From: Robiginitalea sediminis
GTDB taxonomy: Bacteria > Bacteroidota > Bacteroidia > Flavobacteriales > Flavobacteriaceae
Assembly: GCF_002198115.1 (NCBI RefSeq)
Contig: NZ_NGNR01000001.1
Span: 1,041,197-1,105,196, forward strand
Direction of reading: 5' to 3'
DNA length: 64,000 nt
Shown: positions 52,921-62,612 of the stretch, in pieces
How positions within the stretch are numbered: the stretch's first letter is position 1
Layout: each line of letters starts with the position of its first letter
The notes under the pieces: generated by a model
Told to the model about the DNA's origin: nothing
Seen by the model: only the letters and a program-made list of their open reading frames with translations
Databases searched by the model: none
Program-made: the position numbers and the translations under genes

Positions 52921-53940
52921 ATGAAAATACTTGTTACCGGGGGCCTTGGTTTTATCGGCTCCCACACCGCTGTTGAATTACAACAGGCCGGATTTGAGGT
53001 AGTTATTATCGATAACTGTTCCAACGCCTCGGAATCCGTTTTGGACGGAATTGAAGGCATTACCGGGAAGCGTCCGGAGTTTGTAAAAATGGACCTGCGG
53101 GATAAGGCTGCCGTGGAGGATTTCTTCAGCCAGCACCCAGAAGTGGACGGGGTCATCCACTTTGCGGCATCCAAAGCCGTAGGTGAAAGCGTGGAGAAAC
53201 CCTTGCTCTATTACGAGAATAATCTGGGCACCCTGGTGTACTTACTAGGCCAGCTTTCGACCCGGCCTAAGGCCCACTTTATTTTCAGCTCCTCCTGTAC
53301 GGTTTACGGGCAGGCGGAGAAAATGCCCATTACGGAAGACGCCCCTGTACAGCCTGCCGAATCGCCCTACGGGAACACCAAGCAGGTAGGGGAGGAGATC
53401 ATTCGGGACACCTGTAAGGTTACGGAGCATTTGCAGGCGATCGCCCTGCGCTATTTCAACCCGATCGGGGCACATCCTTCCACCGAGATCGGCGAACTCC
53501 CCCTGGGGGTGCCGCAAAACCTGGTGCCCTTTATCACCCAGACCGCTGCGGGTATCCGGAAGGAACTCTCGGTCTTCGGGGACGACTACCCCACGCCCGA
53601 TGGGACCTGTATCCGCGACTATATCCATGTGGTGGACCTGGCACGGGCGCATGTGGTGGCCCTGCAGCGGTTACTGGAGGGAAAAAACAAGGCCAATTAC
53701 GAAGTATTCAATATCGGGACGGGAACCGGGAGTTCGGTCCTGGAGGTTATCCGCAGTTTTGAACGGGTTTCCGGAAAACCCCTGAATTATAAGATAGTTG
53801 GCCGTCGTGCCGGGGATGTCATTTCGGCCTATGCCGATACCATGCACGCCAACCAGGAACTCGGATGGAAGGCGGAGTCTACCCTGGACGACGCCATGCG
53901 CTCGGCCTGGGATTGGGAAAAGAAAATACGCGGACTGTAG
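52921..53940 (+). CDS. galE: UDP-glucose 4-epimerase
   Basis: 339 residues. An extended SDR: NAD-binding GGLGFIGSHTAVEL, catalytic Ser in FSSSCTVYG, and SPYGNTKQ with the Tyr-x3-Lys pair. The C-terminal half (LRYFNPIGAHPSTEIGE, IRDYIHVVDLARAH) is typical of GalE. It interconverts UDP-glucose and UDP-galactose for glycan synthesis. It shares the transcript with the aminotransferase. Confidence 0.95.
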   Translation: MKILVTGGLGFIGSHTAVELQQAGFEVVIIDNCSNASESVLDGIEGITGKRPEFVKMDLRDKAAVEDFFSQHPEVDGVIHFAASKAVGESVEKPLLYYENNLGTLVYLLGQLSTRPKAHFIFSSSCTVYGQAEKMPITEDAPVQPAESPYGNTKQVGEEIIRDTCKVTEHLQAIALRYFNPIGAHPSTEIGELPLGVPQNLVPFITQTAAGIRKELSVFGDDYPTPDGTCIRDYIHVVDLARAHVVALQRLLEGKNKANYEVFNIGTGTGSSVLEVIRSFERVSGKPLNYKIVGRRAGDVISAYADTMHANQELGWKAESTLDDAMRSAWDWEKKIRGL

Positions 53941-53965
53941 CCCCTAATTATAAACACCGACAATA

Positions 53966-55243
53966 ATGAAAAAAGCACTTCTTTTTGCAGCCCTTCTGGC
54001 CAGCAGCCTCTATGGGTTTTCCCAAAAGCAATACCTGCAATGCGGGGCGATCCTGGATATGGAAACCGGCCGGTTGCAACCCGGGGTAACCCTGGTGGTG
54101 GAAGGAAACGAGATCCGTGAGCTGCTTAAAGGCTACCAGTCCGGAACCGATTCGGACGCGGTGGTAGACCTAAAGGATTACACCGTACTCCCGGGTCTCA
54201 TCGACATGCATGTGCATATCGAAAGCGAATCGAGCCCGCAATCCTATATCAAACGCCTCACCATGAACCCCGCGGATATCGCCTACGAGGCTGCGGTCTA
54301 TGCCGAACGGACGCTTATGGCCGGGTTTACCACGGTCCGGGATCTGGGCGGCAGCGGGGTGAATATCGCCCTGCGGAAAGCGGTGGATAAAGGCCTTGTG
54401 CCCGGCCCCAGGATTTATACCGCAGGGAAATCCATTGCCACCACCGGGGGTCATGCGGACCCCACAAACGGCCGCCGCCTGGACGAAATGGGGAACCCGG
54501 GGCCCGGGGAAGGGGTTGTAAACTCCCCCGAGGACGGACGGCAGGCAGTACGCCAGCGCTATAAGGAGGGGTCGGATGTGATCAAGATAACCGCAACCGG
54601 GGGCGTCCTGAGTGTGGCCAAAAACGGGCAGAACCCCCAGTTTACCATAGAAGAAATCCGGGCCATAACCGAGACTGCCAAAGACTACGGGATGCTGACT
54701 GCTGCCCATGCCCATGGGGACGAAGGGATGCAGCGGGCTATCAAGGGCGGGATCCGCACCATTGAACACGGGACGCTTATGAGCGAGGAAACCATGGCTT
54801 TGATGAAAGAGTACGGGGTCTATATGGTACCTACCATCTCCGCTGGTAAAGAGGCCGCCCGCCTGGCGGATGTTCCGGGGTATTTTCCGGAAGTTGTGGC
54901 TATCAAAGCCCGGGAGATCGGCCCCCAGATCCAGAATACCTTCTCCAGGGCCTACAAAAAGGGAGTGCCCATTGCCTTTGGCACCGATGCCGGGGTGTTT
55001 AAGCACGGTACGAATGCCCAGGAATTCGGGTATATGGTTGAGGCTGGGATGCCGGCTGTGGAAGCCCTGCAGGCTGCAACCCTTACCAATGCCTCATTGC
55101 TGGGAATGGGTCAGCGCCTCGGTCAACTCAAGGCGGGCTTCCTGGCGGACATCATAGCGGTCCCGGGCAACCCCCTGGAGGATGTCGGCACGCTTATGGA
55201 TGTGCGTTTTGTAATGAAGGACGGCAGGATCTTCAAGCAGTAG
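53966..55243 (+). CDS. Secreted amidohydrolase family protein
   Basis: 425 residues with a signal peptide (about 1-19, ending GFSQ). GLIDMHVHIESESS is the N-terminal metal site; AAHAHGDEGMQRAIKGGIRTIEHGTLM and FGTDAGVFKHGTNAQEF supply the remaining ligands. This is the imidazolonepropionase-like / Xaa-Pro dipeptidase-like branch of exported amidohydrolases common in Bacteroidota. The substrate is unknown. It acts in the periplasm. Confidence 0.92.
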   Translation: MKKALLFAALLASSLYGFSQKQYLQCGAILDMETGRLQPGVTLVVEGNEIRELLKGYQSGTDSDAVVDLKDYTVLPGLIDMHVHIESESSPQSYIKRLTMNPADIAYEAAVYAERTLMAGFTTVRDLGGSGVNIALRKAVDKGLVPGPRIYTAGKSIATTGGHADPTNGRRLDEMGNPGPGEGVVNSPEDGRQAVRQRYKEGSDVIKITATGGVLSVAKNGQNPQFTIEEIRAITETAKDYGMLTAAHAHGDEGMQRAIKGGIRTIEHGTLMSEETMALMKEYGVYMVPTISAGKEAARLADVPGYFPEVVAIKAREIGPQIQNTFSRAYKKGVPIAFGTDAGVFKHGTNAQEFGYMVEAGMPAVEALQAATLTNASLLGMGQRLGQLKAGFLADIIAVPGNPLEDVGTLMDVRFVMKDGRIFKQ

Positions 55244-55268
55244 CCCAGTTGTTTTAATGCCCGGACCC

Positions 55269-55640
55269 ATGGGGCCGAACACCCTTCGATGTATTGAAAT
55301 CCTGGAATCCGCCCGACAAGCAGGGTTGGAATCGGACCTGAAGGGTCAGGTCGTCAAGGATTTTCAACGAGCAGGCCTGAATGTTCCGCGGGCGCTGGGG
55401 ACAGGTTCCGATACCCAATGGGCCCTGGAACTGCGGGAGGCCTTATACCGGATCCTGATGGAGCGCACTTCGTCCTACCTGAACCTGATGTATGCTGCCG
55501 GCGTGCCGGAAAAGGCCTTTAAGGGCATCCCATTAACAGACCCGGTGGAGGTCGCCGATGCAGCGGCCTGCCTGTTGCTCTCCAGGGAGTGGGAGAAAGT
55601 ATGCCTGAGAAAGCGATACAAGAAGGGTCCCGGGGAATAG
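55269..55640 (+). CDS. Conserved-looking hypothetical protein
   Basis: 123 residues from ATG 55269 (an ATG at 55257 gives four more). It is alpha-helical, with CIEILESARQAGLESDLKGQVVKDFQRAGL and LREALYRILMERTSSYLNLMYAAGVPE. No transmembrane segment or signal peptide. I do not recognise the family. Codon use is like its neighbours, and it follows the amidohydrolase by 25 bp, so it is probably real and may be part of that transcript. Confidence 0.65.
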   Translation: MGPNTLRCIEILESARQAGLESDLKGQVVKDFQRAGLNVPRALGTGSDTQWALELREALYRILMERTSSYLNLMYAAGVPEKAFKGIPLTDPVEVADAAACLLLSREWEKVCLRKRYKKGPGE

Positions 55641-55721
55641 GGCGGCGGCAAAGCCTTCATTTGCTGGAGCTATTCCCCTGAAATTAAGATGCAGTACATT
55701 TATTATCCGTTTGTTTTATTG

Positions 55722-55729
55722 TATTTTTG
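55722..55729 (+). promoter_or_regulatory. sucA -7 element
   Basis: Perfect TATTTTTG, 37 nt before the sucA ATG. A clear -33 TTTG at the usual distance is not seen. Confidence 0.45.
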
Positions 55730-55766
55730 GTAAAATTTTCTGCCCAGGGGCATATTTCTGGATTTA

Positions 55767-58583
55767 ATGGATAAGTATTCCTTTTTAAACGCGGCTCACA
55801 CCGCTTTTTTTTCAGACCTGTACGACTTGTACCTTACCCATCCGGACCGGGTTGAACCCAGCTGGAGAGCCTTTTTCCAGGGGTTTGATTTTGGGATGGA
55901 AAGTGCCCTCGGGGAACTGGGTATCGATTCCGACAACGGGATGGTCATGGCACCGGACGGCACCGAGCGCAGTATGCCGGAGACCCTGCAAAAGGAGTTT
56001 CAGGTGGTCCGTCTTATAGATGGCTACCGCAGCAGGGGCCACCTCTTTACCCGGACCAACCCCGTTCGTGAGCGCAGGACGTATACCCCGAGCCTGGATA
56101 TTGGAAATTTCGGCCTGGACCAGGAAGACATGGATACCGTTTTCCGGGCCGGCCAGGTCATAGGGATCGGGCCCAGCACCCTCCGGGACATTATCGGGCA
56201 TCTCACCCGTATTTATTGCGACGCCATTGGAGTCGAATACATGTATATCCGCAAGCCGGAGCGCATCCAGTGGATTCAGGACCGCCTGAACATCAACGAC
56301 AACCACCCGGATTTCAGCCCGGAGCGGAAAAAACATATCCTTAAAAAACTCACCGAAGCCGTTTCTTTCGAAGGCTTCCTGCATACCAAATACGTTGGGC
56401 AGAAGCGCTTTTCGCTGGAAGGAAATGAATCCCTGATCCCGGCAGTCGATGCTATTGTGGAGCGCGCCGCGGAAATGGGGGTAACGCAATTTGTGATGGG
56501 GATGGCCCACAGGGGCCGCCTGAACGTACTGACCAATATCTTCGGGAAGCCCGCCACCGATATCTTCAGCGAATTCGATGGAAAGGACTATGAGCAGGAG
56601 ATTTTCGACGGGGACGTCAAATACCACCTGGGGTGGACCTCGGAGCGGAAGACCGATTCCGGGAAGAGCATAAAGATGAATATTGCCCCCAACCCCTCCC
56701 ACCTGGAAACCGTGGGGGCGGTGGTAGAAGGGATCACCCGGGCCAAGCAGGACCGCAACTGCCCGGATAACCTCAGTGGGATTCTCCCGATTGTCGTGCA
56801 TGGCGACGCCGCCATTGCCGGGCAGGGGATTGCCTATGAGGTGGTACAGATGGCAGGTCTTGATGGTTACACCACCGCCGGGACCATCCATATCGTGGTG
56901 AACAACCAGATTGGGTTTACGACTAATTACCTGGATGGGCGGACTTCCACCTATTGCACCGATGTGGGCAAAGTAACACTCAGCCCCGTACTGCACGTAA
57001 ATGCGGACGATGCCGAGGCGGTGGTACACGCTGCCCTGTTCGCACTGGAGTACCGGATGGAGTTTAAGCGGGATGTCTTCCTGGATATGCTCGGGTATCG
57101 GAAATATGGGCACAATGAAGGAGATGAACCCCGGTTTACCCAGCCCAAATTGTACAAGATTATTGCGAAGCACAAGAACCCCCGCGATATTTATGCTGCC
57201 AAGCTTATTGCGGAAGGGGTTATAGACAAGGACTACGTCAGCCGGCTGGAAACCGCCTATAAGGAAAGCCTGGAGGAGGAACTGAAGGATAGCCGCAAGG
57301 AAGAGAAAACCCGCATTACCCCTTTTATGGAGGAGGAGTGGAGCGGTTTCGACCACGTACGGGAGTGGGAGATGATGGAGCCCGTAGACACCGGTTGCCC
57401 GCGGGAGAAACTCGAGCAAATTGCCGAGGTCATCACCCGCCTGCCCAAAGGCAAGAAATTCCTGAGGAAGGTGGAACGTCTTATCGACGACCGCCGCAAG
57501 ATGTTTTTTGAAACCAACCGCCTGGACTGGGCCATGGGAGAATTACTGGCCTATGGCAGCCTCCTCAGCGAAGGGTACGGGGTCCGGATTTCCGGGCAGG
57601 ATGTGGAACGGGGGACCTTCTCCCACCGCCATGCCGTACTGAAGGTAGAAGACAGCGAAGAGGAGGTGCTGCTGCTGAACCACCTGTCGGAGGACCAGGG
57701 CAGTTTCCAGATCTACAATTCCCTCTTGTCCGAATACGGGGTCCTCGGGTTCGAATACGGGTATGCCATGGCCAGCCCGAGTACCCTCACCATATGGGAG
57801 GCGCAGTTCGGGGATTTCAGCAATGGCGCCCAGATCATGATAGACCAGTATATCTCGGCAGCGGAGGATAAGTGGAAAATCCAGAACGGGGTGGTCCTGC
57901 TCCTGCCCCACGGGTACGAAGGTCAGGGGGCCGAGCATTCCTCCGCACGGATGGAGCGCTACCTGCAGCTTTGCGCCCGCGACAATATGTTTGTGGCGGA
58001 TGTAAGTACCCCTGCCAACCTGTTCCACCTGCTGCGGCGACAGATGGTGGTGAATTACCGAAAGCCGTTAATCGTGTTTACGCCTAAAAGCCTTCTGAGG
58101 CATCCCAAATGTGTCTCCACAGTGGAGGAGTTCACCGATGGCCGCTTCCAGGAAGTCATTGACGACGCGGGTGCAGACCCGGCCAAGATCAAAAGCCTGG
58201 TCTTCTGTACCGGAAAGTTTTATTACGACCTGCTGGAGCAGCGGGAGTCTCTGGGCCGGGAGGACGTTGCCCTGGTCCGCCTCGAACAGCTGTTCCCCCT
58301 GCCTGTAGACCAGATGAATGCGATTATTGAAAAGTACAAGGGTGCGGACGACCTGGTCTGGGCCCAGGAGGAGCCCCGCAACATGGGCGCCTGGACTCAT
58401 TTGATGATGCATTTCCCCGGCGCGTCCCGTTTCAGGGCAGCCTCGCGCAGGTACTATGCTTCCCCTGCTGCGGGAAGTGCAGTCCGTTCGCGGATGCGGC
58501 ATCAGCAGGTTATCGATTACGTTTTCGATAAAACCAAAGACAACCAGACCCGCCCACAACTCAAAGAAGAAACAACAAAATAA
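55767..58583 (+). CDS. sucA: 2-oxoglutarate dehydrogenase E1 component
   Basis: 938 residues. The N-terminal helix (YLTHPDRVEPSWRAFFQGF) typical of E1o is followed by the thiamine-diphosphate core: HRGRLNVLTNIFGKP, HGDAAIAGQGIAYEV (GDG-like motif) and NNQIGFTTN, then the transketolase pyrimidine domain with LLPHGYEGQGAEHSSARMERYLQLCA. It decarboxylates 2-oxoglutarate and succinylates the lipoyl arm of SucB. It is the first gene of sucAB. Confidence 0.97.
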   Translation: MDKYSFLNAAHTAFFSDLYDLYLTHPDRVEPSWRAFFQGFDFGMESALGELGIDSDNGMVMAPDGTERSMPETLQKEFQVVRLIDGYRSRGHLFTRTNPVRERRTYTPSLDIGNFGLDQEDMDTVFRAGQVIGIGPSTLRDIIGHLTRIYCDAIGVEYMYIRKPERIQWIQDRLNINDNHPDFSPERKKHILKKLTEAVSFEGFLHTKYVGQKRFSLEGNESLIPAVDAIVERAAEMGVTQFVMGMAHRGRLNVLTNIFGKPATDIFSEFDGKDYEQEIFDGDVKYHLGWTSERKTDSGKSIKMNIAPNPSHLETVGAVVEGITRAKQDRNCPDNLSGILPIVVHGDAAIAGQGIAYEVVQMAGLDGYTTAGTIHIVVNNQIGFTTNYLDGRTSTYCTDVGKVTLSPVLHVNADDAEAVVHAALFALEYRMEFKRDVFLDMLGYRKYGHNEGDEPRFTQPKLYKIIAKHKNPRDIYAAKLIAEGVIDKDYVSRLETAYKESLEEELKDSRKEEKTRITPFMEEEWSGFDHVREWEMMEPVDTGCPREKLEQIAEVITRLPKGKKFLRKVERLIDDRRKMFFETNRLDWAMGELLAYGSLLSEGYGVRISGQDVERGTFSHRHAVLKVEDSEEEVLLLNHLSEDQGSFQIYNSLLSEYGVLGFEYGYAMASPSTLTIWEAQFGDFSNGAQIMIDQYISAAEDKWKIQNGVVLLLPHGYEGQGAEHSSARMERYLQLCARDNMFVADVSTPANLFHLLRRQMVVNYRKPLIVFTPKSLLRHPKCVSTVEEFTDGRFQEVIDDAGADPAKIKSLVFCTGKFYYDLLEQRESLGREDVALVRLEQLFPLPVDQMNAIIEKYKGADDLVWAQEEPRNMGAWTHLMMHFPGASRFRAASRRYYASPAAGSAVRSRMRHQQVIDYVFDKTKDNQTRPQLKEETTK

Positions 58584-58639
58584 CAGGTGCGTAAGCCCTC
58601 CATAAAACGGATTACCCCTACATTCCAAACAGCAGACGC

Positions 58640-59863
58640 ATGATATTAGAAATGAAAGTCCCTTCGCCGGGAGAATCGATTACCGAAGTCGAAATAGCCC
58701 AGTGGCTTGTACAGGACGGAGATTATGTGGAAAAGGACCAGGCCATTGCCGAGGTAGACTCGGACAAGGCGACCCTGGAACTCCCTGCCGAAGAGAGCGG
58801 GATTATCACCCTCAAAGCCGAAGAAGGCGATGCCGTAGCGGTAGGGGAGGTGGTGTGCCTGATCGATACGAGCGCTGAAAAACCCGAAGGGGGTGCCGAT
58901 CCGGCCCCCGAGGCGAAAGAAGAGGCAGCTGCCCCGGAGAAGGCCGCAGCAGCCCCCACCCCGGCACCGGAGGAGAAAAAGGCTCCTGCTGCGGGCATTG
59001 CGTCTCCGGCGGCGCGCAAAATCCTGGACGAAAAAGGAATTGACCCGGCTTCCGTTTCCGGTTCGGGCAAGGACGGGCGTATTACCAAGGATGATGCGGT
59101 AAAGGCCGTGCCTTCCATGGGCACCCCCGGAGGAGGTTCCCGCAATGAAACCCGGAGTAAACTCTCCATGCTTCGCAGGAAGGTGGCCGAGCGTCTGGTG
59201 GCGGCCAAAAACGAGACCGCCATGCTCACCACTTTCAACGAAGTGGATATGTCTGCTGTATTTGAATTGCGGGCTGCACATAAGGATGCCTTCAAGGAGA
59301 AGCACGGGGTAGGGCTGGGCTTTATGTCCTTCTTCACCAAGGCTGTGATACGGGCCCTGCAGGAGTATCCGGCTGTGAATTCCATGATAGACGGGAAGGA
59401 GATGATCACCTACGATTTCTGTGATATTTCCATTGCGGTTTCCGGCCCCAAGGGCCTGATGGTCCCTGTTATCCGCAACGCGGAGACCCTGAGTTTCCGG
59501 GGTGTGGAAGCCGAAGTCAAGAGGCTGGCTACCCGGGCACGCGATGGCCAGATTACCGTAGATGAGATGACGGGGGGCACCTTTACCATTTCCAATGGGG
59601 GCGTCTTCGGTTCCATGCTTTCCACTCCTATCATCAACCCGCCCCAAAGCGGTATCCTGGGGATGCACAATATCGTGGAGCGGCCCATTGTACGCGATGG
59701 CGCCATTGCTATTGCCCCGGTCATGTACGTAGCCTTATCCTACGATCACCGGATTATAGACGGACGGGAGTCTGTAGGCTTCCTGGTTGCCGTTAAGGAA
59801 GCTATCGAAAACCCGGTGGAGCTGCTTATGGATGGCGATGTAAAGAAAGCGCTGGAACTCTAA
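58640..59863 (+). CDS. sucB: Dihydrolipoyllysine-residue succinyltransferase (E2)
   Basis: 407 residues. The lipoyl domain (about 1-77) has the modified Lys in EVDSDKATLELP. An Ala/Pro/Glu-rich flexible linker (about 80-115) joins the E1/E3-binding domain (SPAARKILDEKGIDPASVSGSGKDGRITKDD). The catalytic acyltransferase domain ends with the active-site YDHRIIDGRE. It transfers the succinyl group to CoA. It lies 56 bp after sucA; the lpd gene for E3 is not in this window. Confidence 0.97.
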   Translation: MILEMKVPSPGESITEVEIAQWLVQDGDYVEKDQAIAEVDSDKATLELPAEESGIITLKAEEGDAVAVGEVVCLIDTSAEKPEGGADPAPEAKEEAAAPEKAAAAPTPAPEEKKAPAAGIASPAARKILDEKGIDPASVSGSGKDGRITKDDAVKAVPSMGTPGGGSRNETRSKLSMLRRKVAERLVAAKNETAMLTTFNEVDMSAVFELRAAHKDAFKEKHGVGLGFMSFFTKAVIRALQEYPAVNSMIDGKEMITYDFCDISIAVSGPKGLMVPVIRNAETLSFRGVEAEVKRLATRARDGQITVDEMTGGTFTISNGGVFGSMLSTPIINPPQSGILGMHNIVERPIVRDGAIAIAPVMYVALSYDHRIIDGRESVGFLVAVKEAIENPVELLMDGDVKKALEL

Positions 59864-59870
59864 CCCCTTA

Positions 59871-61232
59871 CTAATCGCAGCCCAGGTCGGTGCGGGCGGC
59901 CGGGTCGGCCACCGGGAAGCACTGGCCGGAAGGTAGGCTTGTCGGTACGTAGCGCTGCATGGAAGGGTCGTAGAGTGCCTCTTCCACGAATGCCGTGAGC
60001 TGCAGAATTTCCACTTCCGAAAGTGCAAGGGGGACAAAGGCCCCGGAAAGTTGGCTTTCCGGGACACCCGGGTTTTGCGGGATCGCTTCGTTTTTGTAGC
60101 GGATAACCGATTCCACGGAGGAAAAGCTTCCCCCATGCCCCAGGAAGGAAAGTCCTTTAAGATTGTAGAGGGTTGGGATTTTAAAGGCATAATCATCTTC
60201 CGGGTTGCCCGTAAAGCCACCCCGGCCTTTTCGTGTGGCTTCATCCACTTCTCCAAAAACCAGCCCGGGCTGAAAATCGTCCATGCCCAGCGCGTGAAAT
60301 CCCATTCCGTTTAACCCGGGCCCATTGTGACACTCATAGCAGCGGGCCTTCCCAAAGAAGAGGAGGGCCCCTTGCTTTTGTACTTCCCCCATGGCATCCG
60401 AATCCCCTCTGAGCCACTGCTGGAATGGCGCCTGGTTGGAAAGTACGGTCCGTTCAAAGGCCGCGATGGCCAAACCCGCATTCAGGTCGGTGTACCGCTC
60501 TGCCTCCGGGATGTCCGGGAAGGCTTGGTCGAAGAGTGCCTGGTATTGCGGATATTCCTGCAGCCATTGGCTGTCCAGGTGCAACCTGTGGACGCCAAGT
60601 CCTGCAATGGCCTGGGTCTCCACCCCGGAGAAGCCAAGGGTATTCTTTTCCTTAGGGGTCCCTTCGGTCCACTGTACCTCGGTGCCCGCATTTATTCCCA
60701 ACGCCCCGAATTGCCCGTTCCATAGCATGACTTCCTGGTAGGCCGTGTTCAGCACCGTAGGGCTTCGGATGGGTTGTACATCGAGCATTTCAGGAGTGTA
60801 GTTTTCGGAGATGCCACGGGCTTCTCCCTGATGGCCAAATCCGGAACCACCCTCCCCGATGCCCTGCAACATCCCGCTTTGGAACTGGGCGGCTGCATGG
60901 TGGCAGGAAGCGCAGGAGTAGGTTTGGTACCCTTCTGGGCTCACCGGGGCAGTCCCCAGGGCTGTTTCATGAAACAACAACTGCCCCAAGGCCACTTTTT
61001 CCCGGGTTATGGGGTTTCCGGGGTCCGCCGGGATTTCGGAATACGCGTCGGAAGGCGGCAGGCGCAGTGCAGAAAGGGAGCCGTACAACCCTTCGATTTG
61101 TTGGGTCAGCTCCAGGTCCGGGTCGCCCTCGAGGAGTAGAAGGGTATCGGTATCTACGGAGCAGGATATACATATTGGGATCATAAGGGCGCAGTAAACT
61201 TTTTTGGGGAAGATGCGGACTGTCCGGAACAT
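59871..61232 (-). CDS. Di-haem cytochrome c peroxidase family lipoprotein
   Basis: 453 residues from ATG 61232, giving a lipoprotein signal ending CISC. An ATG at 61328 in the same frame is upstream of a perfect -7 element TAGCTTTG (61320-61313, minus). Two haem c sites are visible: YSCASCHHA and ARCYECHNG, separated by about 200 residues, as in the MauG/CCP family. It has several added segments. It probably reduces peroxide or oxidises a partner in the periplasm. Confidence 0.9.
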   Translation of the reverse strand: MFRTVRIFPKKVYCALMIPICISCSVDTDTLLLLEGDPDLELTQQIEGLYGSLSALRLPPSDAYSEIPADPGNPITREKVALGQLLFHETALGTAPVSPEGYQTYSCASCHHAAAQFQSGMLQGIGEGGSGFGHQGEARGISENYTPEMLDVQPIRSPTVLNTAYQEVMLWNGQFGALGINAGTEVQWTEGTPKEKNTLGFSGVETQAIAGLGVHRLHLDSQWLQEYPQYQALFDQAFPDIPEAERYTDLNAGLAIAAFERTVLSNQAPFQQWLRGDSDAMGEVQKQGALLFFGKARCYECHNGPGLNGMGFHALGMDDFQPGLVFGEVDEATRKGRGGFTGNPEDDYAFKIPTLYNLKGLSFLGHGGSFSSVESVIRYKNEAIPQNPGVPESQLSGAFVPLALSEVEILQLTAFVEEALYDPSMQRYVPTSLPSGQCFPVADPAARTDLGCD

Positions 61233-61357
61233 TTCTGGGGGAGTAGTGGGTTGTTGTATCCACAAGTTCGGGCATTTTCCCGGGACAGAATGCCAAGTCC
61301 GGATCAAAGGTTCAAAGCTATAGACCAATGGCGGTCTTTCGGGGAAGCGGTATCCCG

Positions 61358-61795
61358 TTATTTCAGGTACAGGCGGTTTTTCCGGTAATCAATGACCGCC
61401 CGGGCCATCCGAAGGACATCGGCCCCGAGGATGCCATCCACGGGTTCGGCTTCGTGCTGGATCATCGCCTGGTTCACATGGGAAAGATCCAGGAGTACCA
61501 CCCGTACCCCGGTTTGCCGCCAGTTGCCCAACATCAGGGTATTCCCATCGGAAATAAAGGTTTCCATATCCGTGGCCCCGGCCCCGGCAGCCAGGATCTC
61601 CGAAGGTTCCGTGGTTAAGCCGAAGGCCCCGGCACGCCCCAGGTCCACACAGGTATTGGAGGCCCCGGTGTCCACGATAAACCTTCCGGCCACGGTATTG
61701 AGAACCGCATCTATGGCCAGGTGGTCGGTGGAGGTGGTCTGCATTTTCAGGGCGTCGAACCCGCGGGAGGACATGAATTTTTTGAGGGAGGCCAT
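61358..61795 (-). CDS. Retropepsin-like aspartic protease
   Basis: 145 residues from ATG 61795. The catalytic DTGAS (FIVDTGASNTCVDL) and the hydrophobic partner VDGILGADVLRMARAVIDY show a single-domain clan AA protease, expected to work as a dimer. No signal or membrane segment. The start lies about 12 nt from a TATCTTTA -7 element (61814-61807, minus), so the leader is very short. It is divergent from tatD. Confidence 0.88.
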   Translation of the reverse strand: MASLKKFMSSRGFDALKMQTTSTDHLAIDAVLNTVAGRFIVDTGASNTCVDLGRAGAFGLTTEPSEILAAGAGATDMETFISDGNTLMLGNWRQTGVRVVLLDLSHVNQAMIQHEAEPVDGILGADVLRMARAVIDYRKNRLYLK

Positions 61796-61806
61796 AAACG
61801 TTTTGG

Positions 61807-61826
61807 TAAAGATAGTCCTATTTTTA
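61807..61826. promoter_or_regulatory. Back-to-back promoters of the protease and tatD genes
   Basis: TATCTTTA (61814-61807, minus) and TATTTTTA (61819-61826, plus) are 4 bp apart. The tatD GTG codon is only 4 nt after its element, so that message may be leaderless. Confidence 0.5.
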
Positions 61827-61830
61827 CCTC

Positions 61831-62598
61831 GTGGTACTGACAGACACACATGCACACCTTTACGTAGAGGCTTTCGATGAGGATCGGGAGGAAATGATGC
61901 AGCGGGCTTTGGAGGCCGGGGTAGAGCGCTTCTTTATCCCTGCCATCGATTCCACATATGCCCCGGCCATGCAGGCCCTGCGGAAGACCTACCCGGACCA
62001 GGTGTTCCTGATGAGCGGACTCCACCCCACCCACGTGAAGGAAGACTACATGACGGAACTCGAGCACGTGAAGGAACAACTTGCGGGCGGGGGTTTTGTG
62101 GCCGTTGGGGAAATAGGGATGGATCTCTACTGGGACAAGACTTTTCAGGAAGCCCAGGCGGATGCATTCCGGCGCCAGATCCGAATGGCCAGGGGCCATG
62201 GTCTGCCAATCGTGATCCACTGCCGGGAAGCCTTCGATGAGATTTTTGAAGTCCTGGAAGAAGAAAAAGGGCCAGGTCTCTATGGGATTTTCCATTGTTT
62301 TACCGGCACCAGGGAGCAGGCCTATCAGGCCATTTCCTATGGGATGAAGCTCGGCATAGGCGGGGTGGTCACCTTTAAGAATGGGAAGATAGACCAGTTC
62401 CTGGATGAGGTCCCTCTGGAACACATCGTCCTGGAAACCGACTCCCCCTATCTGGCCCCGGCCCCGTACCGGGGCAAGCGCAATGAACCCGCCTACCTGA
62501 GGCGCATCCTGGCCCGGTTGTCTGAGATTTACAAACTCCCCGAAGCGGAAATCGCCAAAAGAACCACAGAAAACTCCAGGGCCGTTTTCGGCATCTGA
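61831..62598 (+). CDS. tatD: TatD family metal-dependent DNase/hydrolase
   Basis: 255 residues from GTG 61831. The TatD signatures are present: LTDTHAHLYVEAF, VAVGEIGMDLYWDKT, IVIHCREAF, YGIFHCFTGT and ETDSPYLAP. Members are 3'-5' exonucleases or related metal-dependent phosphoesterases. The asparaginase gene follows after 14 bp. Confidence 0.94.
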   Translation: MVLTDTHAHLYVEAFDEDREEMMQRALEAGVERFFIPAIDSTYAPAMQALRKTYPDQVFLMSGLHPTHVKEDYMTELEHVKEQLAGGGFVAVGEIGMDLYWDKTFQEAQADAFRRQIRMARGHGLPIVIHCREAFDEIFEVLEEEKGPGLYGIFHCFTGTREQAYQAISYGMKLGIGGVVTFKNGKIDQFLDEVPLEHIVLETDSPYLAPAPYRGKRNEPAYLRRILARLSEIYKLPEAEIAKRTTENSRAVFGI

Positions 62599-62612
62599 CC
62601 AAACCGACGCTT

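Noticed and set aside
55812..57419. 535-codon minus-strand frame opposite sucA
   Set aside because: Antisense to the E1 component; no start context or motif.
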